A stretch of 64,000 nucleotides of DNA from Molanna angustata. Taxonomy: Eukaryota; Arthropoda; Insecta; Trichoptera; Molannidae. The stretch covers positions 3,499,256 through 3,563,255 of the forward strand of contig OY754990.1 of the NCBI GenBank assembly GCA_963576475.1, read 5' to 3'. The notes below the pieces were generated by a model that saw only the letters and a program-made list of their open reading frames with translations, searched no databases and was not told the DNA's origin. Both the position numbers and the translations under genes were made by a program. This document shows, in pieces, positions 40,018 to 50,902 of the stretch; the stretch's first letter is position 1, and each line of letters opens with the position of its first letter.

Positions 40018-40231
40018 TCTCGGGCAACTATCAGCTGGTACTATGTCAAATATTAATTTAACACGCACCCAATAATAAGCAAGTTGTCACATTACAGAGA
40101 CTTACGATATTGATCATCTCACAGATCCAGTCTGAAAACACAATTAAAAACAGTGTCTCCGCCGGGAATCGAACCCGGGAACATTGGATCAGCAGCCAAA
40201 TACCTAACCAACTGAGCCATGAAGGCCGATA
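40018..40231 (-). mobile_element. tRNA-derived SINE, family 1
   Basis: Complete minus copy with B box GGTTCGATTCCCGGCGGAG and head CAACTGAGCCATGAAGGCC (inverse). Body as in 6105. Confidence 0.9.
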
Positions 40232-40284
40232 ATTATACCATATAACTCAAACATCTGGGTACATTTTGTTCTAGCAATATCTAA

Positions 40285-40690
40285 GATGTCCATAGAGGTA
40301 CCCCAAATCTTCTTTTTCCTGCCCCTCTATCCCAGTTTATTCAGGGTCGGGCCTCCTTGTAAGCGCCAGGATCTTCTGTCTTGGGTTGTGACAACGGGAA
40401 CACTTTGAGCCGCCAGCTCCTTCTCAATACTGGACCACCATGTTGCTGTGGGTCTGTCTCTACTCCTAGGTCTAGTTGGGATGTTGAGCGCTTTCATTCG
40501 TTACTGGTGTCACTTTGAATGATCCTCTGACATACTCATTGCGGATTCTGTCTATGCGTATTACACCACACACCACCCTGCCCAGCGCAGCATTTTCATC
40601 TCTGTTGTATGCAACTGTTGCTCAAGCTTTTCAGATGTTGTCTAGCACTCTGCGCCATACAACATTGCAGGTCTTACCACTGTTTAATAT
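40285..40690 (-). pseudogene. LINE RT C-terminal fragment (RTE-like)
   Basis: Minus reading VVRPAMLYGAECW, LHTTEMKMLRWAGW, RIDRIRNEYVRGSFKV, the usual chain LYG.ECW...MKMLRW..G...RNEY in RTE-type elements, with frameshifts. Confidence 0.78.
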
Positions 40691-41125
40691 ACTTAAAGAG
40701 AAGGGGAACACACTAAGGGCAATTGTCCCTTTGTGATACCACAATGGGGCTGTCCTCCCCCTTACTTATCCACCCTGAACCAGCCTGAGTGGCTAATAAA
40801 TGTCATAACGTCTCCGATATCAGCAGACGCCAAGTCAATCAGATTGTCATAGAAGAAACTTCACAAGGAAGTGGACCACAGTATCTTCATCCTCTTCGTC
40901 ATGACATGCTCAGCAGTAATGGTATTCCTCCAGCCCTAGCCTTCTGGCACGCTTTCCTATGAGTCAGTGTTCCGTTAATACTAATAAGATTCTGGCGAGT
41001 GAGTCTCTTCGAAACGACAGTATTTCTCTGGTTCTTCTGAGATCATATTTTGGCCATGTTTGTTTGGCAATGGAGTATTTACTTTCCTCAGACCACCTCT
41101 GATTAGCACAAGCTGTCATTTTCTC
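40690..41125 (-). pseudogene. LINE RNase H tail remnant
   Basis: Minus copy of 2300-2750: KHGQNMISEEPEKY, LIGKRARRLGLEEYHYC, ACHDEEDEDTVVHFL. Stops and a deletion inside. Confidence 0.75.
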
Positions 41126-41239
41126 ATTTGGTGTTTACATGTTGCCACATGAAGTCTACACTTGATTGTTTATAGATATAACAGGGTACCTGTTCTGGCA
41201 AGTTTGTCTGACTTATGATTCCCCACTATACTATTCATC

Positions 41240-42285
41240 ATCATCAGCTCCACATCCCAAGGTGGGACCTGGCTTCCAAAAGAAGTCTTCGCCATTCCGA
41301 TCTGTCAGCAGCTCCTTGTCTCCAATTGACCACGCCCAAAGAGTCCAGGTCCCCTTGGACGCAGTCCACCCATCTTAACTTGGGTCTCCCCCTATGCCTC
41401 ACACCTTCTGGTCTATGGTGAATAGTGTCCGACCGAAGCTTCGGCTTCGGCCAAAAAAACACCTTCGACTTCGGCCAAAAATAACCCGAATTTTCGGCCG
41501 AAGCCGAAGCTTTTTGTCAGCCGCTAAAAACAGTTAAAACTTGTAAAAACATGCGCGAACATGACATGTGTAGTGTAGCGGGTGTATAAATTCGGCCGGC
41601 CCAGTGTCACGTGCCGACTGTTATTTATTTATTATTTTAATCGATTTTTTATTTATTATTTTAATTGAAGCAGATTATTTATTATTTTAATCGATTTTTT
41701 TAGTAAAATCAAACCTTCGGCTTCGGCTTCGGCCGAAGGTTACGGCTAAGGCCGAACAATCGGCTTCGGCTTCGGCCAAAATCTGACCTTCGGTCGGACA
41801 CTAATGGTGAAGGACTCTTCTGGCGGGCAGTTGCTCACTCATCCTCTCCACATGTCCAAGTCATCTGAGTCTCCCAATCCTTACAAATACCCTAACGTCT
41901 ATATCATCATAAAGTTGATACAGCTCGTGATTGTATCTGATTCTCCACACACCACCCTCACAGACAGCTCCGTAAATTCGCCACAGGATCTTTCTTTCAA
42001 AAATACTAAGTTGGTCCTCGTCTCTTTTAGTTAGAGTCCAGGTCTCGGAGGCATATGTCAATACTGGTCTGACAATAGTTTTATATAGTGTTAGCTTTGT
42101 CTTTCTCGACAACAACCTGGACTTGATGTGTCTCTGTTGGCCAAAGTAGCATCTGTTAGCAGCAACAATTCTTCTGTTCACTTCTTCACTGATATTATTC
42201 TTACTGGCAATTAGTGAACCGAGGTACGTGAACTGCTCTAAAGATTCGAAGGTGTAGCTGTCTACTACAAGTGACTATGAAAAAC
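41240..42285 (-). pseudogene. LINE RT C-terminus interrupted by a hAT MITE
   Basis: Minus frames: EEVNRRIVAANRCYFGQQRH, IKSRLLSRKTKLTLYKTIVR, PVLTYASETWTLTKRDEDQL, FERKILWRIYGAV, then after the MITE HHRPEGVRHRGRPKLRWVDC and NWRQGAADRSEWRRLL. A typical endonuclease-RT tail; the frame is nearly intact on both sides of the insertion. Confidence 0.88.
41423..41803. mobile_element. hAT-type MITE, 381 bp, 8-bp target duplication
   Basis: Ends TAGTGTCCGACCGAAG on both sides (inverse at right). Flanks ATGGTGAA at 41415-41422 and 41804-41811. The interior has repeated CTTCGGCTTCGGCC in both orientations. No transposase frame. Confidence 0.92.
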
Positions 42286-42780
42286 TAATACGAACGAATA
42301 TATAATACGAACCTGAGGGAGTTTCCCCTCTCTTGCACGTCCACTCCCGCCACTTCTGTCTCCAGGGGCTTCTGCAGACCCGACATGACTCAACCTGATG
42401 TCGTCTTCATATCATCGCTCCCTAGAGGAAGCCTTCTTCTTTAGCTTGCTTCTGTATCTCATACTTGGCCTGATCTGTCTGAGAGTTTATTTATTTATCT
42501 TTCGACGATGGCGTGTGTCCGATCATCATATCTGGAAATATAAGATAAAAGATCATTGTAAAATAAATTAAGCTTCAAGAATTTTAAAGCATTGTTTTAA
42601 TTGTAACTTTAAATAAATATATTTTGTACACTGGCTGGCTTATTTTAAATATACAACATTCTCTCTCTCTCTCTGTTTAATACTAAGGAATTCTATTATG
42701 AAAAATCTCGTATCTTTTCCTACATTTCATTCAATTCTTTATGACCCTTTCAGTCACATAGGTGCTGCAATATCATAGCA
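42286..42780. other. LINE-like scrap and unassigned sequence
   Basis: 42300-42420 (minus) may encode a GRPRRRW-type tail (YEDDIRLSHVGSAEAPGD) but is too degraded to be sure. 42600-42640 resembles the LINE end TTGTACACTGGCTGGCTTA. 42661-42675 is (CT)n. Confidence 0.4.
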
Positions 42781-42799
42781 CAGATCCTCGAGATATTCC

Positions 42800-43100
42800 T
42801 ACGAATTTTACAGTTTTTCGCGAATAACGCGAATTTTACAGTTTTTCTCAAATAACCCGAATTTTACAGTTTTTCGCGAATAACGCGAATTTTACAGTTT
42901 TTCGCGAATAACGCGAATTTTACAGTTTTTCGCAAATAACGCAAATTTTACACTTTTTCGCGAATAACGCGAAAATAACACCGAATTTTTTAAACAAAAA
43001 TAACACTCCTTTTCCAAAAATAACGCGAATATTAACACAGCTTTTTTACAAATATTACACCCAAAATAATGCGGATAATTCAGGTCTCTAGTTATTACGA
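42800..43100. repeat. 31-bp minisatellite (GCGAATTTTACAGTTTTTCG) and flanking AACGCGAATA repeats
   Basis: About six units from 42805 to 42975, each GCGAATTTTACAGTTTTTCG then CGAATAAC. The following 43000-43070 is TTTTCCAAAAATAACGCGAA type, the same words as in 54060-54960. Confidence 0.88.
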
Positions 43101-43440
43101 CAAAATCGCCCCTGGTGCCTGGACATATCACGATTTATTGGATTATACAATTTGCCTGCGACAAATTTACGATGTTTTGAATTTTTGAACAACGCGTCTT
43201 TTTCCCGGTAGTAAGTACCTACCTACCTATTATGTATGTCACGCATGCGGGCGAACGATTAACCCGACGATGCCGTGAGTCACGTCGAAACCTGTTATTA
43301 TTCAAATGAATACACACGCATACCATCATCAATAGTGAATACTAGAGTTGAAATAAATTTCATAATAATCGGTTAAATATTCAGGAACGGAGTTCAATGG
43401 GGTGACTCAACGAATACTCACGGCAAAGTACAATGCTTCT
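43101..43440. other. Unassigned; partly shared with 53990-54060
   Basis: CAGGAACGGAGTTCAATGGG and GGTGACTCAACG at 43382-43412 are the inverse of a segment at 54000-54045. Nothing coding. Confidence 0.4.
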
Positions 43441-44680
43441 CAAACTTTGACAAACATTCAATTTATTAATTATTGTGACCTATCTATGTATATAAATTTT
43501 TGGTGACTTTTTATTTTTTTTATAAAATATAATATATACATAGTATGTATTATAGTTGCCTTATTAGAGTTATTAAATATATAGGTGACTTTTAAGCCTT
43601 TCTTTAACATATAAGTGACTTAATTTAAGGTGACATTTTTAAACAAATTATTATTAAACATTTAGGTGACTTTATAATTTATTATTAAACATAATATATA
43701 AAGGGTCCAATGACGGATTTTTGCGAGCTGACACCTGCATTTGTGGACTGGCTCGGGGCCCTTGACCTGAATATATGGTCATATTTTGTTTTATATTAAT
43801 TGTGTACCTATTTGTTAATTTGATTTTAATGTTGTTGTAAATTCACTAAGTCATAGATCAATTAATAAATTGAACATATAAGTGACATACATTAAGGTGA
43901 CATTTTAAAACAAATAATTAAATATTTAGGGGACTTATTTTAGGAAATATTAAACATTTAGGTGACTTATCATATTATTATTAAACATATAGGTTACATT
44001 TTAATATTATCATTAAATATATAAGTGACTTTTAAAGCTATTATTCAACATTTAGGTGACTTATATTACGAAAAATTGAACATTTAGGTGACTATATATT
44101 ATTAAAATTAAATAAGTGACTTTTAAAGCTATTATTCAACATTTAGGTGACTTATATTACGAAATATTGAACATTTAGGTGACTATGTATTATTAATATT
44201 AAATAAGTGACTTTTAAAGCTATTATTCAACATTTGGGTGACTTATATTACGAAATATTAAACATTTAGGTGACTATATATTATTAATATTAAATAAGTG
44301 ACTTTTAAAGCTATTATTCAACATTTAGGTGACTTATATTACGAAATATTAAACATTTAGGTGACTATATATGATTAATATAGAAAATATTAAAGTGACT
44401 TTTAAAGTTATTATTAAACATTTATGTGACATTATTAAACAAATTATACAACATTTAGGTGACTTTTTTATATTATTATTAAACAAATAGGTGTTTTTTT
44501 AAAGATGTTATTAAACATTTAGATGCCAACTAATTATTATTTAACATGAAGGGGACTTACTTTTGGATATATACATTTAGGTGATTTTTATAAGGTTACT
44601 ATTAAACATGCTGGTAACTTTTTTTAGGTTATTAAATATCATATAGGTGACTTTTTAAAGTTATTGGATAGCTGGATATT
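43440..44680. repeat. AT-rich satellite of ACATTTAGGTGACTT units, higher-order 91 bp
   Basis: Words such as AACATTTAGGTGACTTATAT recur every 25-45 bases. Between 44030 and 44380 a 91-base super-unit repeats about four times. A 160-base foreign block (43690-43850, GGCTCGGGGCCCTTGACCTG) interrupts it, possibly a LINE 3' end. Confidence 0.9.
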
Positions 44681-44990
44681 ATAGGAGTTTATCAATAAAA
44701 AACATACGAAATACTCGAGGTCCTACACTGCGATAAGACTGTTTACGGGACCTCAATTGTTCCTTATACAACATTACTCATAAAACTCCCGTAATACAAA
44801 TTTTAGCTTGAAGGTGTCCCTTGTTTCGAGCGACCGTCTTCTGCCGCCGAGAGTATATTGACCCTCGAGTTCCCCCGATAGAAAAGGACTCAAGAAACGG
44901 TATGACAGTTTTAGCGTTGGACCAAAATAGTCTCCAATATCCTGTTCTCCTGGTGCGACTGGAGGAATTCACCGTAACAGACTGCAAATA
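44681..44990. other. Unassigned sequence
   Basis: GC content is normal for coding DNA in parts and a plus frame from 44821 is open (FRATVFCRREYIDPRV), but no family is recognised. The frame runs into LINE sequence near 45000. Confidence 0.35.
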
Positions 44991-45715
44991 TCGCGAGTAT
45001 ACTATATACGTTGCATTAGTTAGAAGCACTTTAGAATATAATTCAGTTAAAATCGAATATTCTTTTTTAATTGCATATACGCAAACATTGGATTTTTTTC
45101 CCTTTCGGGAGTCAAATGATGTTTTTATTGACAAACATTTTTTCAACATCTCAATAGAGACGAAGTAGGGATATTGTAGAAGAACCAGGAACTCGTCACA
45201 AAAAGGTTTCTCCGTTACTCCATAGATGGCAATAGAAATAATGCATTATTGTCAGGTAAAATGTTACACACTATTCAAAAAATATAAAATTTTCAAAAAT
45301 TACATCGATAAGCGAACTCAATAAGAAGGCATAATTGGTGAACGTTGCGCAAGCGCATAAAGTGATCATGGTAACCAGCCGATGACGGGTCGTAAGCCCC
45401 GTAGGTGCCTCGAGTTCCTGGTTCTTCTACAATATCCCTACTTCGTCTCTATTGAGATGTTGATAAAATGTTTGTCAATAAAAATAATTCAGTTATTTGG
45501 TCTCCTTTTTATAGATATCACCAATATAAATTAGGAAAAGTTCAACGAAAATTCTTAAGATTTGTCAATTTTAAATTATCGATTCCCTTTGAATAATAAT
45601 ATTATAATTGTTTAATGTGTACACTTAACTTAAAAACACTCAAGTAGAAGGACAATCAGTGATTTGATGATTTTATATAAGATTTTAAATTGCTGGTTGG
45701 ACGTCCTTGCTTTTT
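44991..45715 (+). pseudogene. LINE RT C-terminal fragment split by an R4 insertion
   Basis: YVALVRSTLEYNS (to 45049), then after the insertion VIWSPFYRYHQYKLGKVQRK, FLRFVNFKLSIPFE, SDLMILYKILNC. The two parts join in frame across the duplicated target. Confidence 0.85.
45050..45483. mobile_element. R4 repeat insertion with 12-bp target duplication
   Basis: ATAATTCAGTTA at 45038-45049 and 45484-45495. The interior has a minus partial copy (45065-45190) head-to-head with a plus copy (45305-45483): GAAGAACCAGGAACTCG and its inverse. The duplication size fits LINE-driven retroposition or another mechanism with 12-bp staggered cuts. Confidence 0.88.
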
Positions 45716-45930
45716 AGCCAGGCCTACTTTTTACCATCGTCGAAGGAATTATTGATGGAGGTAACTGTAGAGGTCGCACCAGAAACAACTATATAGACCA
45801 GATAATCTGTGACATGCGCTGTAGCAGTTACAAAGAGATGAAGAGACTGGCGGACGATAGAGTTAAGTGGAAAGATCGAGTGTTTGGTGCAGACCAATCC
45901 TAGGATTGTGGCCCAGAAGAAGAAGAAGAA
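45716..45930 (+). pseudogene. LINE RT C-terminal tail (empty-site copy)
   Basis: FTIVEGIIDGGNCRGRTRNN, YIDQIICDMRCSSYKEMKR, LADDRVKWKDRVFGADQS stop. Defines the unoccupied form of the palindrome site at 26763. Confidence 0.85.
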
Positions 45931-45999
45931 TTGTGTATGTAAAAACCAATTTAGGGCGTTTATATAAATAAATAAATATACATCACATGCGTGACACGC

Positions 46000-46900
46000 C
46001 TTTTACCAAATGCATGCTAACGGGTATAGACAAATGTTTTGTGTAGTTTTAATAGTTTTTTTTTGCCAACAGGGCGGAATGGAGGTAGTTTCTTGAGGAG
46101 GCCAAGGCCCACATCGGACTGTAGCGCCATTGCTGATGATGAAATCTGGAAAAACTTCATATTATGATAAAAGAACTCCACGATGCTTCCCTAATGGTCG
46201 GCCTGGAAATTAATATTAACAAAACAAAAATCATGAGTCCATCTAACAGCACTATCACAATTGATAATAAAATAATTGAAGCTGTTGAAGAATATATATA
46301 CCTTGGACACAAGATAAAATTAGGAAAGGATAACCAGACAGCAGAAATACCCAGAAGGATTGGACTAGGTTGGGCAGCCTTTGGGAAACTTAAACATGTC
46401 CTAAAAAACAGAGATATTCCCACATGTCTGAAAAGAAAAGTGTTTGAAACATGTATCCTGCCTGTGCTTACGTATGGTCTGGAAACTATCACGCTAACTG
46501 CGAAGACCATACATAAGCTAAAATGCACTCAGAGATCCATGGAAAGGCAAATGATAGGCGTAAGTCTAAGAGACAAAATTAGAAATGAAGAAATCAGACG
46601 CCAGACAAAAGTTGTTAATGTCATGGATCGAGTTGCAAAACTTAAATGACAATGGGTAGGTCATGTTGCCAGACAGGGTACGGACAGATGGGCACCCAGA
46701 ATTCTAAATTGGAGACCATGGGATATGAAAAGGGGAATAGGCCGGCCCCAGAAAAGGTGGGCCGATGATATTGTCCCTGTCGCTGGAAGCGGATGGGTTC
46801 GAAAAGCCCAGAAAAAAGACGAGTGGAAGATTTTAGAAGAGGCCTACATCCAGCAGTGGAGAGATGGCTGAGAAAGAAGACGAAGATATGTGTCAAAAGT
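46000..46900 (+). pseudogene. LINE RT fragment (endonuclease-RT type), late RT to C-terminus
   Basis: 46164 on: MIKELHDASLMVGLEININK, TKIMSPSNS, YIYLGHKIKLGKDNQTAEI, RRIGLGWAAFGKLKHVLKN, LTYGLETITLTAKTI, then after one stop WVGHVARQGTDRWAPRILNW, RPWDMKRGIGRPQKRWADDI, WKILEEAYIQQWRDG. Only one in-frame stop over about 230 residues, so fairly recent. Catalytic FADD motif lies upstream and is missing. Confidence 0.88.
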
Positions 46901-46959
46901 AACAATTAATGAAATAATATGAGTGCTTGAAATCAGAAAGTAATTTCTTAAAAACAATT

Positions 46960-47095
46960 CTAAAAAAAGGACATAATAAGGAGAGAATGCAAGATAAAGA
47001 AGGAAATTATAAGTAAAATGAAAGTGAATGCCTCGGGGTGGTTTGGACATATGGAAATAATGAATGTCGGCCTTCGTGGCTCAGTTTGATGGTGG
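46960..47095 (+). pseudogene. LINE tail scrap and truncated SINE 1 head
   Basis: 46965-47060: KKEIISKMKVNASGWFGHME, parallel to 28350. At 47066 it switches to ATGTCGGCCTTCGTGGCTCA, the first 27 bases of SINE 1, then unrelated sequence. Confidence 0.7.
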
Positions 47096-47470
47096 CTCAG
47101 GTTCAATATACACGAACCAGTCGCTTCTCTAACTCTTTTTATTAACACAGCAGCCCGACTGTGGAACGATCTTCCGAATTCTGAGTTTCCACCTTCTTAC
47201 GACCCGGGTCTTCTTGAAACCCGAATCAATAGCTTTCTGAGCAGACTGCAAACCCACCCCAACGCTACGTAGTGCGCTCCTTCGGAAGAGTATATTGGAC
47301 TCAAATCCTAATAGCTGGTGTCCCCTACGTAGCCATATTAAAACGAATGGCTTGGAGCCAACGCTAAACTCCTCACTAACAAGTCATTCTATAAAGTATT
47401 CAAATTTTGTATGGAAAATATTCAGCATCTTCATGAAATGAGTTTGTTAAATTTTTTAATGTTTTAAAAA
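47096..47470 (+). pseudogene. LINE C-terminal tail
   Basis: EPVASLTLFINTAARLWNDL, PNSEFPPSYDPGLLETRINS, FLSRLQTHPNATQCAPSEEY. It has a long open frame. Minus relative at 31990-32340. Confidence 0.78.
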
Positions 47471-47492
47471 TTTATTATGGAAAAATTTTCAA

Positions 47493-47535
47493 TGCCATTT
47501 TATTTATTTATTTATTTATTTATTTGTTTTATTAA
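47493..47535. repeat. TTTA microsatellite
   Basis: (TTTA)n run ending TTTATTTGTTTTATT. Confidence 0.9.
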
Positions 47536-48050
47536 GAAATACAACAGCTGTTTACAAACATTTATAGGTATACAGTAAATAATTTTCTTATTTATATCGC
47601 CAATTACAGTATTTCCTAGTTATTAGTTACATTTTATATTGTTTATTGTTTATTTTATGAAAGTGATGTGCCTTTTTATCAATTTGAAAATAAAAATAAC
47701 AAATTTCGAGTTTCTTGAGCTTGGGGTCACTTTGAATTATTTGACAGTTGAAAAAATTGAGAAGTACTATTCAGATATCCTTCAAAATCTAATGGGGTCT
47801 AAGCGAGTATTAGATACACAAATTTGGAAAATATTAAATAAATCGAATGATTACTTAGTTTATAATTGATAAAGTAAAATAAACACGCCATACATAGCAC
47901 AGATACATTGTGATGGAACTTTCAGAATACAATCTCAGCATGACACTAGTTGATAATCTGCAATAAAAAATAGCCTTAAAAATTGCCAATTCATAACTCC
48001 CCACTACATCCCCTTGGGGTAGTGAGGAGTAAAAATACAAATATACCTAC
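47536..48050. other. Unassigned; R5 repeat at 47890-48035
   Basis: The plus ORF 47639-47869 is not recognised. 47890-48035 shares ATAACTCCCCACTACATCCC CTTGGGG and GGAACTTTCAGAATACAATC-type words with the R5 copies. Confidence 0.4.
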
Positions 48051-48260
48051 ATATACAAGGGTATTAGAAGAATGAATAGCAGGGGCCGCCCAGAAAGAGA
48101 CCGTGTGATTGAAATTTTCTTAAAAAATCGACCAGCATGCATTAGGCGTAAAAGAAACCAGGAATGTGTGCAATAATATAGAAAGTATGGCGCTCGTTTC
48201 TATCTGCCTACCCCGTTAGGGACATGGAGTGATGGTATGTATGTAAATGTTCTCTCTGTA
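48051..48260 (+). pseudogene. LINE 3' tail
   Basis: AGTATGGCGCTCGTTTCTAT CTGCCTACCCCGTTAGGGAC, same tail family as 28600-28680. Ends ATGGTATGTATGTA. Confidence 0.65.
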
Positions 48261-48570
48261 AGAAGATAGACATTGAAAGATCAAAGCTATGGAAACCAAC
48301 AAGAACTGACACGTGACATGTGAGTGATTTTGACAGGGACAAAATGACGCTAAGTTCTATACAGTATTGTACATATATGTATTATAAGATGTGTACAATA
48401 TATTATATATATGTTAGCAATAATAAGTAGTTATAATTATGTAATCTGTGCAGTGAATATTAGGTGTATATTATAATATTGATAACTTGGAGATCAGACC
48501 AAGTTAAAATAGGAACGACCCTGCATTAGGGTGACCACATTTCTGATACAAATTTTATTTATTTACTAGT
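48261..48570. other. No supported feature
   Basis: AT-rich, no ORF. Confidence 0.4.
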
Positions 48571-48571
48571 G

Positions 48572-49195
48572 AACCCCCGGCAAACTTCGTATTGTCTGAA
48601 TAATTAAAAATGGTCCTTCATTACCACCCGTCGCTTCAGACCCTTCAGTACCACCCGTCCCTTCAGGCCCTCCAGTACCTCCCGTTCCTCCAGGCCCTTT
48701 AGTACCACCCGTCCAATCAAGTCTTCAGTACGTCCCTCCCTTCAGGCCCTTCAGTAGCTCCCGTCCCTTCAGGCCCTTTAATACCACCCGTCCTTTCAGG
48801 CCCTTCAGTACCATCCATCCCTTCAAGCCCTCAGTACGTCCCTCCCTTCAGGCCCTTTAGTACGACCCTTCCCTTCAGACCCTTTAGTACCTCCTGTTTC
48901 TTCAGTACCTCCCCTCCCTTCATCACCTGCCGTCCCTTCAGTAGGTTAAGAAACAGTTTAAATCCAGAAACCATCCTGGAAGACCTGCGAAGAGATGGAA
49001 GGAAAATTGAACCTTCTTCTCCTAGGAAAGTCCACCTTTAAAGGTAAATTGACCTAATACCCGATGAAGAGGAAGAAGAAAAATGTTTTAATCCAGAAAC
49101 CATCAATTCACCAAAGTTTCATTGCAATCGGATGAACGGTTTCCTTCTTTTCCCAGGGAAGTCCACCTTCATAGGTAAAATGAGTATACACATAT
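48572..49195 (+). repeat. Dispersed arthropod-type repeat (ACTAG start) holding an 18-bp-type minisatellite and LINE scrap
   Basis: Starts ACTAGTGAACCCCCGGCAAA, like 50903 and 56148. 48615-48955 is a degraded array of CTTCAGTACCACCCGTCCC units. 48960-49080 has a LINE tail (CCGAAGAGATGGAAGG-type, AAGAAGAAGAAAAA). 49090-49190 has CAAAGTTTCATTGCAATCGG then GTATACACATATAAT. Class not determined. Confidence 0.6.
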
Positions 49196-49199
49196 AATC

Positions 49200-49410
49200 G
49201 GCTGTAGAGAGGACACAAAAAGGATAATCCGTATGCCGTTCATCGTACGCCGCCGTACGATGTAGGCCATACATACAAACACATCACGACGGAACTCACG
49301 GTGTACAATCTCTACATGATACCCGTTGAGAAATTGATGTAAAAAAAATACGCTTAAAAATTGTGAAATCATGACTCTCCACTATTCTATAGTGTGGAGA
49401 GTAAAAAACG
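49200..49410. repeat. R5 dispersed repeat
   Basis: CATACAAACACATCACGACG, GTTGAGAAATTGATGTAAAA and terminal GACTCTCCACTATTCTATAG. A short palindrome (TCCACTATTCTATAGTGTGGA) ends it. Confidence 0.5.
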
Positions 49411-49429
49411 ACTATTATGAAGTCTTTCA

Positions 49430-50045
49430 TACTTCTCTTCTGGGTCACAATCCTAGGATTGGTCTGCACCAAACACTCGATCTTTCCACTTAACTCTATC
49501 GTCCGCCAGTCTCTTCATCTCTTTGTAACTGCTACAGCGCACGTCACCGATTATCTGGTCTATATAGTTGTTTTTGGGGCGACCTCTACAGTTAGCCCCA
49601 TCAATCATTCCTTCGACGATGGTAAAAAGCAGGCCTGGGTGCCGGATGTTGTGGCCTATCCAAGTTGATCTCTGTTGGGCAATTCTTTTCATAATATGCC
49701 TTGTCTCTCCAACCCTACTTAGTACCTCGTCGTTGCTGATGTGTTCTGACCGATGAACTTAAAGCCATGCGTCTGTAGCACCACATCTCAAACGCAGACA
49801 GACGTCTCGTTTCGCGTTGGCTGATGGTCCATGTTTCACAGCCATATAGCAGTATATTCCAAACAAGAGTCTTGATTAAATTTTTCCTAATTTGGATGGA
49901 AATGTTAGGAGATTCAAAAATTGTTGATCTTTTGTTGAATGTGACTCTTGCTTGGTGGATTCTGCTTTTGATGTCTGCTGTTAAACGTCCGTCTTGAGAT
50001 ATTCTGCTTCCCAGATATACATAGAGTTTGTATATCTTTCATACC
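49430..50045 (-). pseudogene. LINE RT C-terminal fragment
   Basis: Minus order: VYLGSRISQDGRL, SRIHQARVTFNKRSTIF, LIKTLVWNILLYGCETWT, ERRLSAFEMWCYRRM, then (frameshift) RIAQQRSTWIGHNIRHPGL, CRGRPKNNYIDQIIGDVRC, MKRLADDRVKWKDRVFGADQ. Related to 58268-58880. Confidence 0.88.
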
Positions 50046-50067
50046 TACATTGGAAGGTAATGTATAT

Positions 50068-50352
50068 GTCGCATTCCTAGAAGAACAACGTCACAATTAA
50101 AAAATCAGCTATGTTGAGTTTTACTTACGAAAGATAGCAGCACTACCATCTCTATCCAGTGGAACAATGACAACTTGTGTATATGCTACAACGACACTTG
50201 TGCTACATATATAGCGGTCACTTCTGAAAACAAAGTTGTATCATTATTCCACTGGATAAAGATGGTAGTGCTGTGCTGCTGCTATCTTTTGTAAGTAAAA
50301 CTCAACATAGCTGATTTTTGAGTTGTGACGTTGTTCTTCTAGGAGTGCGATG
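50068..50352. mobile_element. Foldback MITE with about 115-bp arms
   Basis: Left GCATTCCTAGAAGAACAACG TCACAA, ATCAGCTATGTTGAGTTTTA, CTATCCAGTGGAA; right is the inverse (TTCCACTGGATAAAGATGG to CTAGGAGTGCGAT). The right arm has an extra GCTGCTGTGCT block. Confidence 0.88.
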
Positions 50353-50737
50353 TATTTGTTTCGAAGACATATTCATTATTTAAAAAAAATGGTAATTACA
50401 AAAAATGCCGCAATGAGGGGTCACCCCACCCGCCTTGAGCAAGCAGGGCGTATCCTACACGGTCGGTTTATTCGTGCGTCGTCTGTCTCTTTGTGTGTCT
50501 GACTCTGGACTCACATGCTGACTATTTATAAACCAATAAATATATTATTATATATTTCGTTTGATAATATTGCATCTGGTGACATTTGTAAGGAGTACAA
50601 TACAAAGTTTTATGATACAATATATTCAATAATACATATACGCAATATCCCAGGAGTGTATCGGCAATGACGCAGTGATACGAGACATAGAATATCTGAC
50701 TCCTTTATCCCTACCTAATTCCAACATATCCCATTTC
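50353..50737. other. No gene; SINE 3 tail scrap
   Basis: 50358-50390 CGAAGACATATTCATTATTT resembles a SINE 3 tail. The rest is unassigned. Confidence 0.4.
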
Positions 50738-50855
50738 TATCTCAAATATTGCTTCTCTGGGCTGGGAACACTGGTTAGTTGGATGAAATTGCCATACGGC
50801 AATAAACTCGCCTCTTGCGCAGGGTTCAAGGAAGAGTTCATTATTATTATAAACG
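50738..50855 (+). mobile_element. SINE family 2, 3' half
   Basis: CAAATATTGCTTCTCTGGGC, ACTGGTTAGTTGG, GAAATTGCCATACGGCAATA and (ATT)n. Head missing. Confidence 0.8.
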
Positions 50856-50902
50856 ATATGAAAAAAAAACGAGTTACGGGACGAAAGAATGATTTATATA
50901 AT

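Noticed and set aside
42800..43100. Origin-like or matrix-attachment function for the AT-rich array
   Set aside because: Only base composition would support it; no specific motif can be shown.
44821..45168. 115-codon plus ORF as a gene
   Set aside because: Its second half is LINE RT sequence and then an R4 insertion; only the first 60 codons are unexplained and match nothing I know.
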